A DNA stretch of 64,000 nt, from positions 8,053 through 72,052 of the forward strand of contig DBPP01000024.1 of NCBI GenBank assembly GCA_002305575.1. The letters run 5' to 3'. Within the stretch, counting starts at the first letter, position 1; the number at the start of each line of letters is the position of its first letter. The notes under the pieces were generated by a model. The model had not been told where the DNA came from. It searched no databases and worked only from the letters and a program-made list of their open reading frames with translations. Of the stretch, positions 51,163 through 60,177 are shown piece by piece. The DNA comes from Ruminococcaceae bacterium UBA1417. GTDB lineage: Bacteria; Bacillota; Clostridia; Oscillospirales; Acutalibacteraceae. The position numbers were made by a program, and so were the translations under genes.

Positions 51163-53457
51163 ATGGTCAAATACATTGTCAAACGCAACGGGGAGAAGGT
51201 TTCCTTTGACGCCAAAAAGATTCGCAACGCCATTTTTAAGGCCAATATTCGCATTGCGGCGGAGCGCATGAGCGACGCTGATCTCGATAGCCTGACCGCG
51301 GAAGTTATCGCGGTGTTTGAGGATGGCAAAACAATCCCCACGGTTGAGCAGATTCAGGACGTCGTGGAGGAAAAGCTGATCGCTGCCGACTACGCAAAGA
51401 CGGCGAAAGCCTATATTCTGTACCGCGCGGAGCACCAACGCCTGCGCGAGATGGACGACGAGCTCGTGAAGATCTATCAGGATCTCACGTTCAAACCGGC
51501 TGAAGACGCCGACCTCAAACGCGAGAACGCGAACATCAACGCGGATACCGCGATGGGTACGATGCTCAAATACGGTTCCGAGGGTGCGAAAAGCTTCTAT
51601 GACAAGTACGTCATCCCGCCCGAGATTGCCAAGGCGCACGCCGAGGGCGACATTCACATCCATGACAAGGATTTCTACACGTTGACGGAAACCTGTTGCC
51701 AGATCGACCTCATCAAGCTGTTTGACGGCGGCTTTTCCACCGGCCACGGCTACCTGCGCGAGCCGAAGGACATCCGCAGCTATGCGGCGCTCGCCTGCAT
51801 CGCGATTCAGGCAAACCAGAACGAGATGCACGGCGGACAGAGCGTGCCGAATTTTGACTACGCAATGGCGCTCGGCGTCAAAAAGACGTACCGCAAGCAG
51901 TATGCCGCGGCGTTCACCCAGTACTTTGAGGTGCGCCATGGCATGCGGCACGAAGATGCCGCGCTGCTGACGGCGGCTGTACGGCAGGCGCTTGGAGACG
52001 TGACGATGGGCACGGCCACCGATTATGCGGCGCGTGTGGAGGACTTCCTGCCGCGGCACCAGCGCGAGAACGGTTTCGAGGAGATTTCCGCGCAGGAGGC
52101 GCGCGATGCGGCCGAATACGCCGCGCGGACAGCCTGGCGGGAAACGGACAACGCCACAAAACAGGCGATGGAGGCGCTTGTCCACAACCTGAACACGATG
52201 AATTCGCGCGCCGGCGCGCAGGTGCCGTTCAGCTCGTTGAATTACGGCACCGACACATCCCCCGAGGGCCGCATGGCTATCCGCAACCTGCTCGACGCGA
52301 CCGAGGACGGCCTCGGCGACGGCGAAACGCCGATTTTTCCGGTACAGATTTTCAAGGTCAAGGAAGGCGTCAACTACAACGAGGGCGACCCGAATTACGA
52401 CCTGTTCAAACATGCGATGCGCTGCTCGGCGAAGCGGCTGTTCCCCAATTTCAGCTTCCTCGACGCACCGTTCAACCTGCAATACTACAAGCCCGGCGAT
52501 TATAACAGCGAGGTGGCGTATATGGGCTGCCGCACGCGCGTCATGGGCAATGTGCATGACCCGAACCGCGAGGTCACCTGCGGGCGCGGCAACCTGAGCT
52601 TCACCTCCATCAACCTGCCGCGGCTGGGCATCGAGGCGAAGGGCGACATTCAGAAATTCTATGCGATGCTCGACGAGCGGATGGCGATCGTCGAAGAGCA
52701 GCTGATGCATCGCTTCAAGATTCAGTGCAGCAAGAAGGCGTACAACTACCCGTTCCTGATGGGGCAGGGCGTGTGGATTGACTCCGAAAAGCTCGACCGC
52801 AACGATTCCGTCGCGGAAGTCTTAAAGCACGGCACGCTGTCCGTCGGCTTTATCGGCCTGGCTGAAACGCTCAAAGCGCTTACCGGCAAGCACCACGGCG
52901 AGAGCGAGGAGAGCTGGAAACTCGGCTACGAGATCATCCGCTACATGCGCGAGTGCCTCGACAAAAAGAGCCGCGAGACGGGCCTCAACTGGACCCTGCT
53001 CGCAACGCCGGCCGAAGGGCTTTCCGGCCGTTTCCTGCGCATCGACCAGAAGCGCTACGGGAAGATCGAGGGTGTGACGGACCGCGAGTATTATACGAAC
53101 TCCTTCCACATCCCGGTGTATTACAACATCAGCGCATTCCAGAAGATCCAGAAGGAAGCGCCGTTCCATGCGCTGACGAATGCCGGGCACATCAGCTATG
53201 TCGAACTGGACGGCGACATCTGCAAGAACATTGACGCGTTTGAGAGCGTGATCCGCTGCATGAAGGAGGCCGGTATCGGCTACGGTTCGGTGAACCATCC
53301 GGTCGATCGCGACCCGGTGTGCGGCTACAACGGCATTATCGGCGACGTTTGCCCGCGCTGCGGCCGCCATGCCGGCGAGGGCGTGCCGGTAGAGAAGCTC
53401 GCAGAGCTTCGCAAGAAATACCACGACGTGCCGGATTATTCCCACCTGATCCGTTGA
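51163..53457 (+). CDS. nrdD: Class III ribonucleoside-triphosphate reductase, large chain lacking the glycyl-radical loop
   Basis: 764 residues. N-terminal ATP cone (IVKRNGEKVSFDAKKIRNAI) senses ATP/dATP. The catalytic barrel has GDIHIHDKDFYTLTETCCQ, PNFDYAMALG and TCGRGNLSF-type cysteine motif (VTCGRGNLSFTSINLPRLG). Near the end NHPVDRDPVCGYNG to CPRCGR is the zinc region, but with three cysteines: the first of the usual four is Asp. The chain then ends with a short tail (PDYSHLIR) and has no RxxGY glycyl-radical motif, which in ordinary NrdD forms the C-terminus. That motif is in the next gene, so the enzyme appears to be in two parts. The ATG at 51163 is chosen from domain start and upstream AAAGGA. 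Confidence 0.92.
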   Translation: MVKYIVKRNGEKVSFDAKKIRNAIFKANIRIAAERMSDADLDSLTAEVIAVFEDGKTIPTVEQIQDVVEEKLIAADYAKTAKAYILYRAEHQRLREMDDELVKIYQDLTFKPAEDADLKRENANINADTAMGTMLKYGSEGAKSFYDKYVIPPEIAKAHAEGDIHIHDKDFYTLTETCCQIDLIKLFDGGFSTGHGYLREPKDIRSYAALACIAIQANQNEMHGGQSVPNFDYAMALGVKKTYRKQYAAAFTQYFEVRHGMRHEDAALLTAAVRQALGDVTMGTATDYAARVEDFLPRHQRENGFEEISAQEARDAAEYAARTAWRETDNATKQAMEALVHNLNTMNSRAGAQVPFSSLNYGTDTSPEGRMAIRNLLDATEDGLGDGETPIFPVQIFKVKEGVNYNEGDPNYDLFKHAMRCSAKRLFPNFSFLDAPFNLQYYKPGDYNSEVAYMGCRTRVMGNVHDPNREVTCGRGNLSFTSINLPRLGIEAKGDIQKFYAMLDERMAIVEEQLMHRFKIQCSKKAYNYPFLMGQGVWIDSEKLDRNDSVAEVLKHGTLSVGFIGLAETLKALTGKHHGESEESWKLGYEIIRYMRECLDKKSRETGLNWTLLATPAEGLSGRFLRIDQKRYGKIEGVTDREYYTNSFHIPVYYNISAFQKIQKEAPFHALTNAGHISYVELDGDICKNIDAFESVIRCMKEAGIGYGSVNHPVDRDPVCGYNGIIGDVCPRCGRHAGEGVPVEKLAELRKKYHDVPDYSHLIR

Positions 53458-53618
53458 AGGCGGAAAACACGGGCGCTTTAAAGCGCGTGGTGCGCAATTG
53501 AAATCCCATACGGCGGTTTCCCCCGTGGGCGGGCTGCCGATGACAACGATGGATAGAAACAATGAAAAATCGCCGGCGGCCGTCGGGCTGCGGCGCACAG
53601 ATGCAGGAGGTAAAGCAT

Positions 53619-53789
53619 ATGACACCGAAAATTACAGAAAAAACCGTGAAGAATCATACGGTCCTCGTCGGCGAGGGCCTCGGGTTTGAGCGCATCCGCC
53701 GCATTACCGGCTATCTCGTCGGCACGACGGATCGTTGGAATAACGCGAAACGCGCCGAGGAACGCGACCGCGTGAAGCACAGCTTGTAA
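53619..53789 (+). CDS. Small glycyl-radical subunit of class III ribonucleotide reductase
   Basis: 56 residues, too short for many gene callers. RRITGYLVGTTDRWNNAKRA followed by EERDRVKHS is the C-terminal glycyl-radical segment of NrdD; Gly31 in RITGYL is the predicted radical site. The ATG has a strong AGGAGG at 53605-53610. It is 161 nt after the nrdD stop and in another frame, so a simple frameshift does not explain it. By analogy with the spare-part protein GrcA for pyruvate formate-lyase, it would dock into the large chain and be activated by NrdG, whose gene follows. Confidence 0.88.
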   Translation: MTPKITEKTVKNHTVLVGEGLGFERIRRITGYLVGTTDRWNNAKRAEERDRVKHSL

Positions 53790-53791
53790 AC

Positions 53792-53835
53792 CGCAGAAAA
53801 ATCCGAAAGCTCCGGCTTTTGGATTTTTTTCTGCG
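53792..53835 (+). terminator. Hairpin between the glycyl-radical gene and nrdG
   Basis: CGCAGAAAAATCC and GGATTTTTTTCTGCG pair with an inner AAAGC/GCTTT stem. A T run is part of the 3' arm. It could stop part of the transcripts and so lower nrdG expression relative to nrdD. Confidence 0.6.
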
Positions 53836-53854
53836 TCGGGAAAGGAGAGAGACC

Positions 53855-54358
53855 ATGAAGATCAAACTCGCCGGGCTGGTCCCGGATTCCATTGTGGACG
53901 GTCGTGGTATCCGTCTGACCGTGTTCGTGCAGGGCTGCCCGCACCACTGCCCCGGCTGCCACAACCCGCAGACACACGATTTCGAGGGCGGCACATGGGA
54001 CGACACCGACCGCATCTTCGCGGCGTTTCGCGAAAACCCGTTGTTGCGCGGCATCACGTTTTCGGGCGGCGAGCCATTTTGCCAACCGAAACCGCTCAAG
54101 GCGCTTGCGGATCAGGTGCACAGCGTCGGCAAAGATGTGACGGTGTACACGGGCTGGACGCTCGAGGCGCTCGAAGAGATGCACGATCCCGACGTGGACG
54201 CGCTGCTCGCCGCCTGTGACGTGCTCGTGGACGGGCCGTTCATTGAGGCGCAGAAGAACCTTGACCTGCCGTTTCGCGGCAGCGAAAACCAGCGGCTGAT
54301 CGATATGAACAAGACGCGGGCTTCGGGGCGCGTTACACTGCTGGATCTCGGCTGGTGA
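53855..54358 (+). CDS. nrdG: Anaerobic ribonucleotide reductase activating protein
   Basis: 167 residues. Radical SAM activase: CPHHCPGC near residue 28 is the CxxxCxxC cluster ligand set, with FSGGEPF for SAM binding. It makes the glycyl radical on its partner, here presumably the separate small chain. VDGRGIRLTVFVQGC is a typical NrdG opening. The ATG follows AAAGGAG at 53841-53847. Confidence 0.95.
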   Translation: MKIKLAGLVPDSIVDGRGIRLTVFVQGCPHHCPGCHNPQTHDFEGGTWDDTDRIFAAFRENPLLRGITFSGGEPFCQPKPLKALADQVHSVGKDVTVYTGWTLEALEEMHDPDVDALLAACDVLVDGPFIEAQKNLDLPFRGSENQRLIDMNKTRASGRVTLLDLGW

Positions 54359-54483
54359 AGCCGTTTTGCCGCCGTTTTCTGCGTGACGCGCAAGGACTGA
54401 GGATGATATGCAAAAAGGCCTTTCCATACGATAAAGATATATCAATATATCGAAATTGGAGGGGCGAATTCATAAATTGGTAA

Positions 54484-54512
54484 TTGATTCCCCGCGGAAT
54501 ATGTGGTAAAAT
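54484..54512 (+). promoter_or_regulatory. Promoter of pckG
   Basis: TTGATT at 54484-54489, 17-bp spacer, TAAAAT at 54507-54512. An AT-rich inverted repeat GATATA-TCAA-TATATC lies upstream at 54436-54451 and could be an operator. Confidence 0.55.
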
Positions 54513-54570
54513 AATAACAGATTAGGTCATTTGCAAAACATTTGCCTTTTCGGCGAAAGGAGAAATCAGA

Positions 54571-56349
54571 ATGACAAACAATAAGACAGTCCTCTCTTGG
54601 ATTGACGAGATGAAAGCGCTTGTCAATCCGGATCAGGTCGTTTGGATCGATGGTTCTGAGGAGCAGCTTGAGGCCCTCAGAAAGGAAGCCTGCGAGACCG
54701 GCGAAATGATCAAGTTGAACCAGGATCTGCTCCCTGGCTGCTACTATCACAGAACGGCCGTAAACGACGTTGCCCGCGTTGAGGATAGAACCCTCATCTG
54801 CTCGAGAAAAGAAGAAGACGCAGGCCCGACCAACCACTGGAAGGACCCGCAGGAAGCCTACAAGATGCTCTATGACATCGCCCGCGGCAGCTACAAGGGC
54901 CGTACGATGTATGTTATCCCGTATTCCATGGGCCCGATCGGTTCCCCGCTCGCGAAGATCGGTGTTGAGCTGACCGACTCCATTTATGTCGTTCTGAATA
55001 TGGCTATCATGACGCGCGTCAGCCAGAAGGTTTTCGACGTGCTCGGCGACAGCAACGATTGGGTGCGCGGCCTGCACTGCAAGTGCAACGTCGATGCGGA
55101 AAACCGCTGGATCTGCCAGTTCCCGGAAGACAACACGATCATCTCCGTCAACTCCGCTTACGGCGGCAACGTTCTGCTCGGTAAGAAGTGCTTCGCGCTG
55201 CGCATCGCTTCGTATCAGGCGAAGAATGAAGGCTGGATGGCTGAGCATATGCTCATCCTCGGCGTCGAGAATCCGAAGGGCGAAGTCAAGTACGTCTGCG
55301 CGGCGTTCCCGTCTGCATGCGGCAAGACCAACCTGGCCATGATGATCCCGCCGGAAGGCTACAGAGCGAAGGGCTACAAGGTCTGGACCGTCGGCGACGA
55401 TATCGCTTGGATGCGCCCGGGCGAGGACGGCAGACTGTATGCCATCAACCCGGAGAACGGCTTCTTCGGCGTTGCACCGGGTACGAACATGAAGTCCAAC
55501 CCGAACGCGCTGATCTCCACGAAGAAGGGCACGATCTTCACGAACGTCGCCCGCAACCTCGACGACAACACCGTTTGGTGGGAGAGCCTCGACAAGAATC
55601 CGCCGGTCAACGCGGAAGAGTGGAAGGGCTCCAAGGTAAACGGTCCGGAATATATCGCAGCTGGCAACAAGCTTGCGCATCCGAACAGCCGCTTTACGGC
55701 GCCGACCGCAAACTGCCCGTGCCTCTCGAGCGAGTTTGAGAACCCGAAGGGCGTTCCGGTTTCCGCCATCATCTTCGGCGGCCGCCGTCCGGATACGGTT
55801 CCGCTGGTTTATCAGTCCAGAAGCTGGAACAACGGCGTGTTTATCGGCTCCATCACGGGCTCCGAGACAACCGCTGCCGCTGCCGGTGCAGTGGGCGTTG
55901 TCCGTCGTGACCCGATGGCCATGCTCCCGTTCTGCGGCTACAACATGGGCGACTACTTCAAGCACTGGATCGAGATGGGCCAGATCCTCGGTGACAAGGC
56001 GCCGAAGATCTTCAACGTCAACTGGTTCCGCGTGGACGAAGACGGCCACTTCATTTGGCCGGGCTTCGGCGACAACCTCCGCGTGCTCGAGTGGATGCTC
56101 AAGCGCTGCGACGGCGAAGTCGATGCGGTGGAGACGGCAATCGGTTACGTGCCGAAGCCGGAGGACATCAACCTCGAAGGCCTCGACAACTTCTCGATCG
56201 ATACCCTGAAGGGCATTCTCGAAGTCGACAATGCGAAGTGGGCCAAGGAAGCGGCTGGCATTGAGGAATTCTACAAGAAGTTTGGGGACAAGCTTCCGGA
56301 AGAACTCAAGGCGGAGCTCGAAGGCCTCAAGGCGCGCGTTCAGGCGTAA
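54571..56349 (+). CDS. pckG: Phosphoenolpyruvate carboxykinase (GTP)
   Basis: 592 residues, the GTP-type length. The kinase loop FPSACGKTNLAM is near residue 250; the mobile lid region and RRPDTVPLVYQSRSW near residue 410 are typical of GTP enzymes. It interconverts oxaloacetate and PEP; in fermenters it may run in the carboxylating direction towards succinate. Codon use is stronger and more uniform than in neighbours, suggesting high expression. It has its own promoter and terminator. Confidence 0.96.
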   Translation: MTNNKTVLSWIDEMKALVNPDQVVWIDGSEEQLEALRKEACETGEMIKLNQDLLPGCYYHRTAVNDVARVEDRTLICSRKEEDAGPTNHWKDPQEAYKMLYDIARGSYKGRTMYVIPYSMGPIGSPLAKIGVELTDSIYVVLNMAIMTRVSQKVFDVLGDSNDWVRGLHCKCNVDAENRWICQFPEDNTIISVNSAYGGNVLLGKKCFALRIASYQAKNEGWMAEHMLILGVENPKGEVKYVCAAFPSACGKTNLAMMIPPEGYRAKGYKVWTVGDDIAWMRPGEDGRLYAINPENGFFGVAPGTNMKSNPNALISTKKGTIFTNVARNLDDNTVWWESLDKNPPVNAEEWKGSKVNGPEYIAAGNKLAHPNSRFTAPTANCPCLSSEFENPKGVPVSAIIFGGRRPDTVPLVYQSRSWNNGVFIGSITGSETTAAAAGAVGVVRRDPMAMLPFCGYNMGDYFKHWIEMGQILGDKAPKIFNVNWFRVDEDGHFIWPGFGDNLRVLEWMLKRCDGEVDAVETAIGYVPKPEDINLEGLDNFSIDTLKGILEVDNAKWAKEAAGIEEFYKKFGDKLPEELKAELEGLKARVQA

Positions 56350-56667
56350 GCGTCCGGTTTCGATTTTAACAGCATAAACACACCGCCCTGTGGGATCTCC
56401 CACAGGGCGGTGTGTTTATGCAGAAAAGTGTGCGGCAAGCGCGTGGTTTCCTGAATGGGCGCGCGAAGGACACAAAAGGGAAAACGCTTTGCGCGCAACT
56501 GGATGTATTGGGGGCTGGCGGTGTGTACGGCGACGCGATTAAGCCGCGCAGGGGTTCAGGGTCCGTCGGACGCGCGTTGGATAAAAGCGTGCAAAGCTTG
56601 CGTGTCCAAGCATTTTGCGGGCAATTCCGCGCCGCCATGTCGGGGGAGGCCGCTGTCGTAGCGTGTT
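56350..56667. other. 318-bp gap between convergent pckG and GNAT gene
   Basis: Apart from the terminator palindrome at 56373-56420 I see no gene, promoter or repeat here. Short open frames exist but have no ribosome binding site. Confidence 0.5.
56373..56420. terminator. Perfect 23-bp inverted repeat after pckG
   Basis: Arms run from CATAAACACACCGCCCTG through GGGA on one side and the exact complement on the other, separated by TC. It is symmetrical, with A-rich and T-rich ends, so it can act in both directions, but the T run is only three bases. Confidence 0.7.
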
Positions 56668-57585
56668 TTATGGTCCCATTGGCCAAGCATCCTTTTCCGC
56701 ATATATCCAACTTTTTTCACCCATCCAGTAGGCCATGCAGCGTTTTGCGCCGAGCTTGCCGTACCAGTCCTCCAGCCAGGTGTAGCCGATGTACGCCTGC
56801 TTTGCGCCCTGCGCCTGAAGACGGTCCAACGCGTCCTGGCACAGCCGCATCCCAACGCCGCGGTTACGGTACGCTTCGAGTACGCCGAGCGGCCCAAAGG
56901 TGTTCGCATCCGGCCACGCCTCGGTATACAGGCAGTGTTCCATGGAAACGCCGCAGCCGCCGACAACGGCGCCGTCCCACGCGGCGAGCAGAACGTCCGG
57001 CAGACGGGCGAAGAAATCGCCGAAGTTCTCAATCTGCGCGCTGCATCGGCCGGCTTGCGCGCGGTCCTCGGGCGTATTGCGCCGCATCCGTGTGATCAGG
57101 CGCGGATCGTGGCAGTCGAGCGATGGCTGGTGCGCGTAGGCCGTGAGGTCGAGCGCCATGTCGCAGGCGGTCCAGCTGTAGCGGTAGCCACGCTTTTCGA
57201 AAAACGCGTGTGCATCTGTGTGGCGGTCCATCGGCACGCCGGGAAAAATGTATGTGTCCGGCGCATGGCCGAGCACAGCGCGCCCGCACGGCCGGAGCAA
57301 AGTCTCCGCCTCGCGCAGTAGCGCGCTGCCAATTCCCCGGTTTCGGTGCGGCGGCGCGACGCAGAGCAGCAGCAACGCGTCCGCCCGCACGACGGCGAAG
57401 CCTACAGGGGCACCGTTCGGCCCGGCGTATGAGAGGACCTGCGAGCCCGTGTCGATGCCGAGACGGTGCCGCAGGCTTGCGGGGTCGGTGCGCAGAGCCG
57501 GAAAGCACAGGTTGTATAAAGCGTGCAGCGCGGTAAAATCGGCTGCGTCATGTGTAGACGCGCCCCCGCAGAAGCTGGTATTCAT
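56668..57585 (-). CDS. Tandem GNAT acetyltransferase
   Basis: 305 residues in two halves. The first GNAT core shows VAPPHRNRGIGSALLREAE near residue 76, and the second LGVLEAYRNRGVGMRLC near residue 235; both are acetyl-CoA pyrophosphate loops (R/QxxGxG/A). A substrate cannot be inferred. It is transcribed towards pckG and stands alone. Confidence 0.85.
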   Translation of the reverse strand: MNTSFCGGASTHDAADFTALHALYNLCFPALRTDPASLRHRLGIDTGSQVLSYAGPNGAPVGFAVVRADALLLLCVAPPHRNRGIGSALLREAETLLRPCGRAVLGHAPDTYIFPGVPMDRHTDAHAFFEKRGYRYSWTACDMALDLTAYAHQPSLDCHDPRLITRMRRNTPEDRAQAGRCSAQIENFGDFFARLPDVLLAAWDGAVVGGCGVSMEHCLYTEAWPDANTFGPLGVLEAYRNRGVGMRLCQDALDRLQAQGAKQAYIGYTWLEDWYGKLGAKRCMAYWMGEKSWIYAEKDAWPMGP

Positions 57586-57684
57586 GGCGGTTCACCTGCC
57601 GTTTTAAGCTGTTCTAATTATAGCGGAGAAAAGCGAAAAAGCCAAGATGTGCGCGCCGCGCCGTAGAAATATTTTCGGCGGGGC

Positions 57685-57713
57685 TTGCGGAGCCGCAGAA
57701 AATGTGCGATACT
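57685..57713 (+). promoter_or_regulatory. Candidate promoter of the esterase-like gene
   Basis: TTGCGG at 57685-57690, 17-bp spacer, GATACT at 57708-57713. Confidence 0.4.
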
Positions 57714-57743
57714 GATAGAAGAAACGATCAGGAGGAAAAAATT

Positions 57744-59018
57744 ATGGCGTTGACGTATAAAACCATCACGGAAGTGCTCGATTTTGGGCCGCACATTACG
57801 AAGGTTATTCTTGAAACCGGACGGCCGCTTACCGGCGCGCAGCTCGATCCCGCGCAGTTTGAAGTCTACGTAAAACGAACCGCGAAGCCCGGCGAGGAAT
57901 TCACCTGGCCGAAGTTTATGGGCGAACGTCCTGTGGATCTGATGGAAGGCACGCGCACGATTGAAGCGCTGTATGTTTCCGATGCTGACGGGACACCCGC
58001 GGCGGACGGCAGCTGCATTACGCTCTGCATGGTGTGCTCTCCGATGGCCGGCATTGGCTCCATCATTCAGTTTGACGGCAATTTCAATATTTTTCTCGAC
58101 GTGCATTACACGGTCACACAGACCGCGCCGATCGAAACGGCGGGCGGCACGGTGACCGGTCTGGTGTTCGATGTGGACGGCGGCAACCGCATTCTCTACT
58201 GCGAGGATTTGCAGACCGGCACGTTCAAGCACCCGGATTCGGACTTGTTGTACGCGTACTACGAGCCGGCGCACAAGGCGGAGGAAAAGCTGCCACTGAT
58301 CATCTGGCTGCACGGCGCGGGCGAAGGCGGCCATGCACCGCTGATTGCCGTGGTGGCCAATAAGGTGGCCAACCTGCTTTCGCCGGAATTGCAGGCGTAT
58401 TTTGGCGGCCGTGCCGCGCTGCTCGTACCGCAGGCGCCGACCATGTGGATGGATGATGGCAGCGGCGAATACACGCAGGACGGCCGTTCCAAATATGTGG
58501 ACGCGCTCGACGCGCTGATCGACGCGTATATGGCGTCGCGCCCGTGGATTGACCGCAGCCGGGTCTACATCGGCGGCTGCTCGAACGGCGGCTTCATGAC
58601 GATGAAGATGCTCATCCATACGCCGGATCGTTATGCCGCAGCTTTCCCGATCTGCGAGGCCCTGCGGGATGACTGGATCACGGATGAGCAGATTGCGGCG
58701 ATCGCGAAAAAGCCGATCTGGCTGACGCATGCTGCGACCGACGACACTGTGCCGCCGAAAACGCATGTGCTGCCGACGTACAAGCGGCTCAAGGCGGCGG
58801 GCGGTGAGAACGTTCACCTCACATACTGGGATAAGGTGGTCGATCTTTCCGGCAAGTACAACAAGCCGGACGGCACGCCGTTCGAGTATTACGGCCACTG
58901 GAGCTGGATTTACATGCTGAACAACGACTGCAAGGTCGATCTGGATGGTCAGCCCGTCACGATCGATGGCAAGCCGGTGACGATCGTCGAATGGCTTGCC
59001 GCGCAGCGCAACGCCTAA
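57744..59018 (+). CDS. Alpha/beta-hydrolase of the esterase/prolyl-oligopeptidase type
   Basis: 424 residues without a signal peptide. The first 170 residues are a beta-rich domain. The hydrolase domain begins LPLIIWLHGAGEGG (oxyanion region), has the nucleophile elbow GGCSNGGF near residue 275, the acid in ATDDTVPP near residue 335 and a His in YYGHWSWIY near residue 385. This order fits PHB-depolymerase-like or feruloyl/acetyl esterases, here cytoplasmic. The ATG at 57744 follows AGGAGG. Confidence 0.8.
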   Translation: MALTYKTITEVLDFGPHITKVILETGRPLTGAQLDPAQFEVYVKRTAKPGEEFTWPKFMGERPVDLMEGTRTIEALYVSDADGTPAADGSCITLCMVCSPMAGIGSIIQFDGNFNIFLDVHYTVTQTAPIETAGGTVTGLVFDVDGGNRILYCEDLQTGTFKHPDSDLLYAYYEPAHKAEEKLPLIIWLHGAGEGGHAPLIAVVANKVANLLSPELQAYFGGRAALLVPQAPTMWMDDGSGEYTQDGRSKYVDALDALIDAYMASRPWIDRSRVYIGGCSNGGFMTMKMLIHTPDRYAAAFPICEALRDDWITDEQIAAIAKKPIWLTHAATDDTVPPKTHVLPTYKRLKAAGGENVHLTYWDKVVDLSGKYNKPDGTPFEYYGHWSWIYMLNNDCKVDLDGQPVTIDGKPVTIVEWLAAQRNA

Positions 59019-59051
59019 AGCAACGCCTGTATTTTATTTCATCGAAAACGC

Positions 59052-59086
59052 ACAGGGAGCTTCCGCATAGCGCGGAGGCTCCCTGT
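59052..59086. terminator. Bidirectional terminator between esterase and anti-sigma genes
   Basis: Arms ACAGGGAGC (59052-59060) and GCTCCCTGT (59078-59086) with inner CCGC/GCGG pairing; TTTG follows on the plus strand and A residues precede. Confidence 0.7.
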
Positions 59087-59090
59087 TTGT

Positions 59091-60167
59091 CTATTCCGTT
59101 TCGGTCAGGGGGAAGGTGATGGACCAGTCGCCCTGTATCTGCGTGTCACAGGTCGTAAAGTACCCGAATAGCGTGTAGTCCGCAAGCTGTTCGGGTGGCA
59201 CGTCGAAGAGATAATCCTCATAGCTGTCACGGCCGTTTTCGTGGCTAAAGCTGGCGTTTACGAGGCAATCGATTTTTTCCGCGCCGTTCTCCAGCCAGAG
59301 CAGGCCGTGGTTGTCGGTTTCGAGGATGTTGTCGTACAGCACCTGGATGTGCAGCAGTCCGTCAATGTATCCCATCGCCGTGACGGTAACGCCGGGCGTC
59401 GGCGCGGCGAGCGTGCCGGTGGGCACGAGCATGGCGTACACGCCGCTTCCCGCACGGTCGGTGTCAAACACATCCGGAAACAGTTCCTGCGCCGCGGTAC
59501 CGCCGAGTCCGCGCAGCCCCACCGATTGTGTGGCCGGCGACAGCGACGCCGCCGTCAGGTCGATGTCTTCGAGCGCGCCCTCGAATTCCGACTTGCCGCT
59601 CAGAATCCGTCCAAGGGAAAAGGTCAGCTTTTTACCCTCGATGCGCTGCCCGTCAAAGGTGGTGATGGAGATCAGAAACCGCACGGTATGCGTCGCTTCG
59701 TCATAATCGACGAGCGTACAGCTGGCCGCACTGTCGAAGCCGCGGCCGATGCGGTAACTGTCGAACAGGTCGGTCGTCTCATCGAGGCGGTCGCCGGTCA
59801 CGTCCTGCAATGCGACGTACACCGAAACGGTGTCGTCAGCCAGATGAATGGATTCAACCGTGAGGCGGATGCCGTTGTCCTCGTCGCTTGCGTTGACCGG
59901 CCTGAAAAACTGCGCGGCGGCCGGGGAAATGCGGTATAAAAGCGCGTAGCCAGTGGGGTCGGCGGCAAGCGCCGGCATTGCAAAGGCCGGCACGGCGAGC
60001 GCGAGGCAGACCAATACCGCCGCGAGGACGAGCATCGGACGCAGCCGCCGGGCGCGGGTGTGCCGATGTTCGGCCAGTAGTGCGCGCGTGCGCTGCAATA
60101 AAGCGCTGTCGGGCCGGATATCGGCCTGCATGGCAGCGTAGGTTTTCCGGAAGATCATGGCGTTCAT
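59091..60167 (-). CDS. Probable membrane anti-sigma factor (DUF4179-like)
   Basis: 358 residues. A basic cytoplasmic segment (about 1-44) precedes one membrane helix (about 46-68); the remaining 290 residues are beta-rich and outside the cell. This layout and its place 10 bp after an ECF sigma gene point to an anti-sigma factor whose cytoplasmic part holds the sigma factor. The sensed signal is unknown. Confidence 0.75.
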   Translation of the reverse strand: MNAMIFRKTYAAMQADIRPDSALLQRTRALLAEHRHTRARRLRPMLVLAAVLVCLALAVPAFAMPALAADPTGYALLYRISPAAAQFFRPVNASDEDNGIRLTVESIHLADDTVSVYVALQDVTGDRLDETTDLFDSYRIGRGFDSAASCTLVDYDEATHTVRFLISITTFDGQRIEGKKLTFSLGRILSGKSEFEGALEDIDLTAASLSPATQSVGLRGLGGTAAQELFPDVFDTDRAGSGVYAMLVPTGTLAAPTPGVTVTAMGYIDGLLHIQVLYDNILETDNHGLLWLENGAEKIDCLVNASFSHENGRDSYEDYLFDVPPEQLADYTLFGYFTTCDTQIQGDWSITFPLTETE

Positions 60168-60177
60168 CCTTTCTGGG

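Noticed and set aside
53457..53619. Programmed frameshift joining nrdD to the small glycyl-radical gene
   Set aside because: The genes are separated by 161 nt with a stop, a non-homologous tail and a strong new ribosome binding site.
54442..56403. Long minus-strand open frame opposite pckG
   Set aside because: It mirrors the highly biased pckG codons; no motifs.
56412..57095. Plus-strand frame after pckG
   Set aside because: It lies opposite the GNAT gene and starts inside a terminator palindrome; composition is not coding-like.
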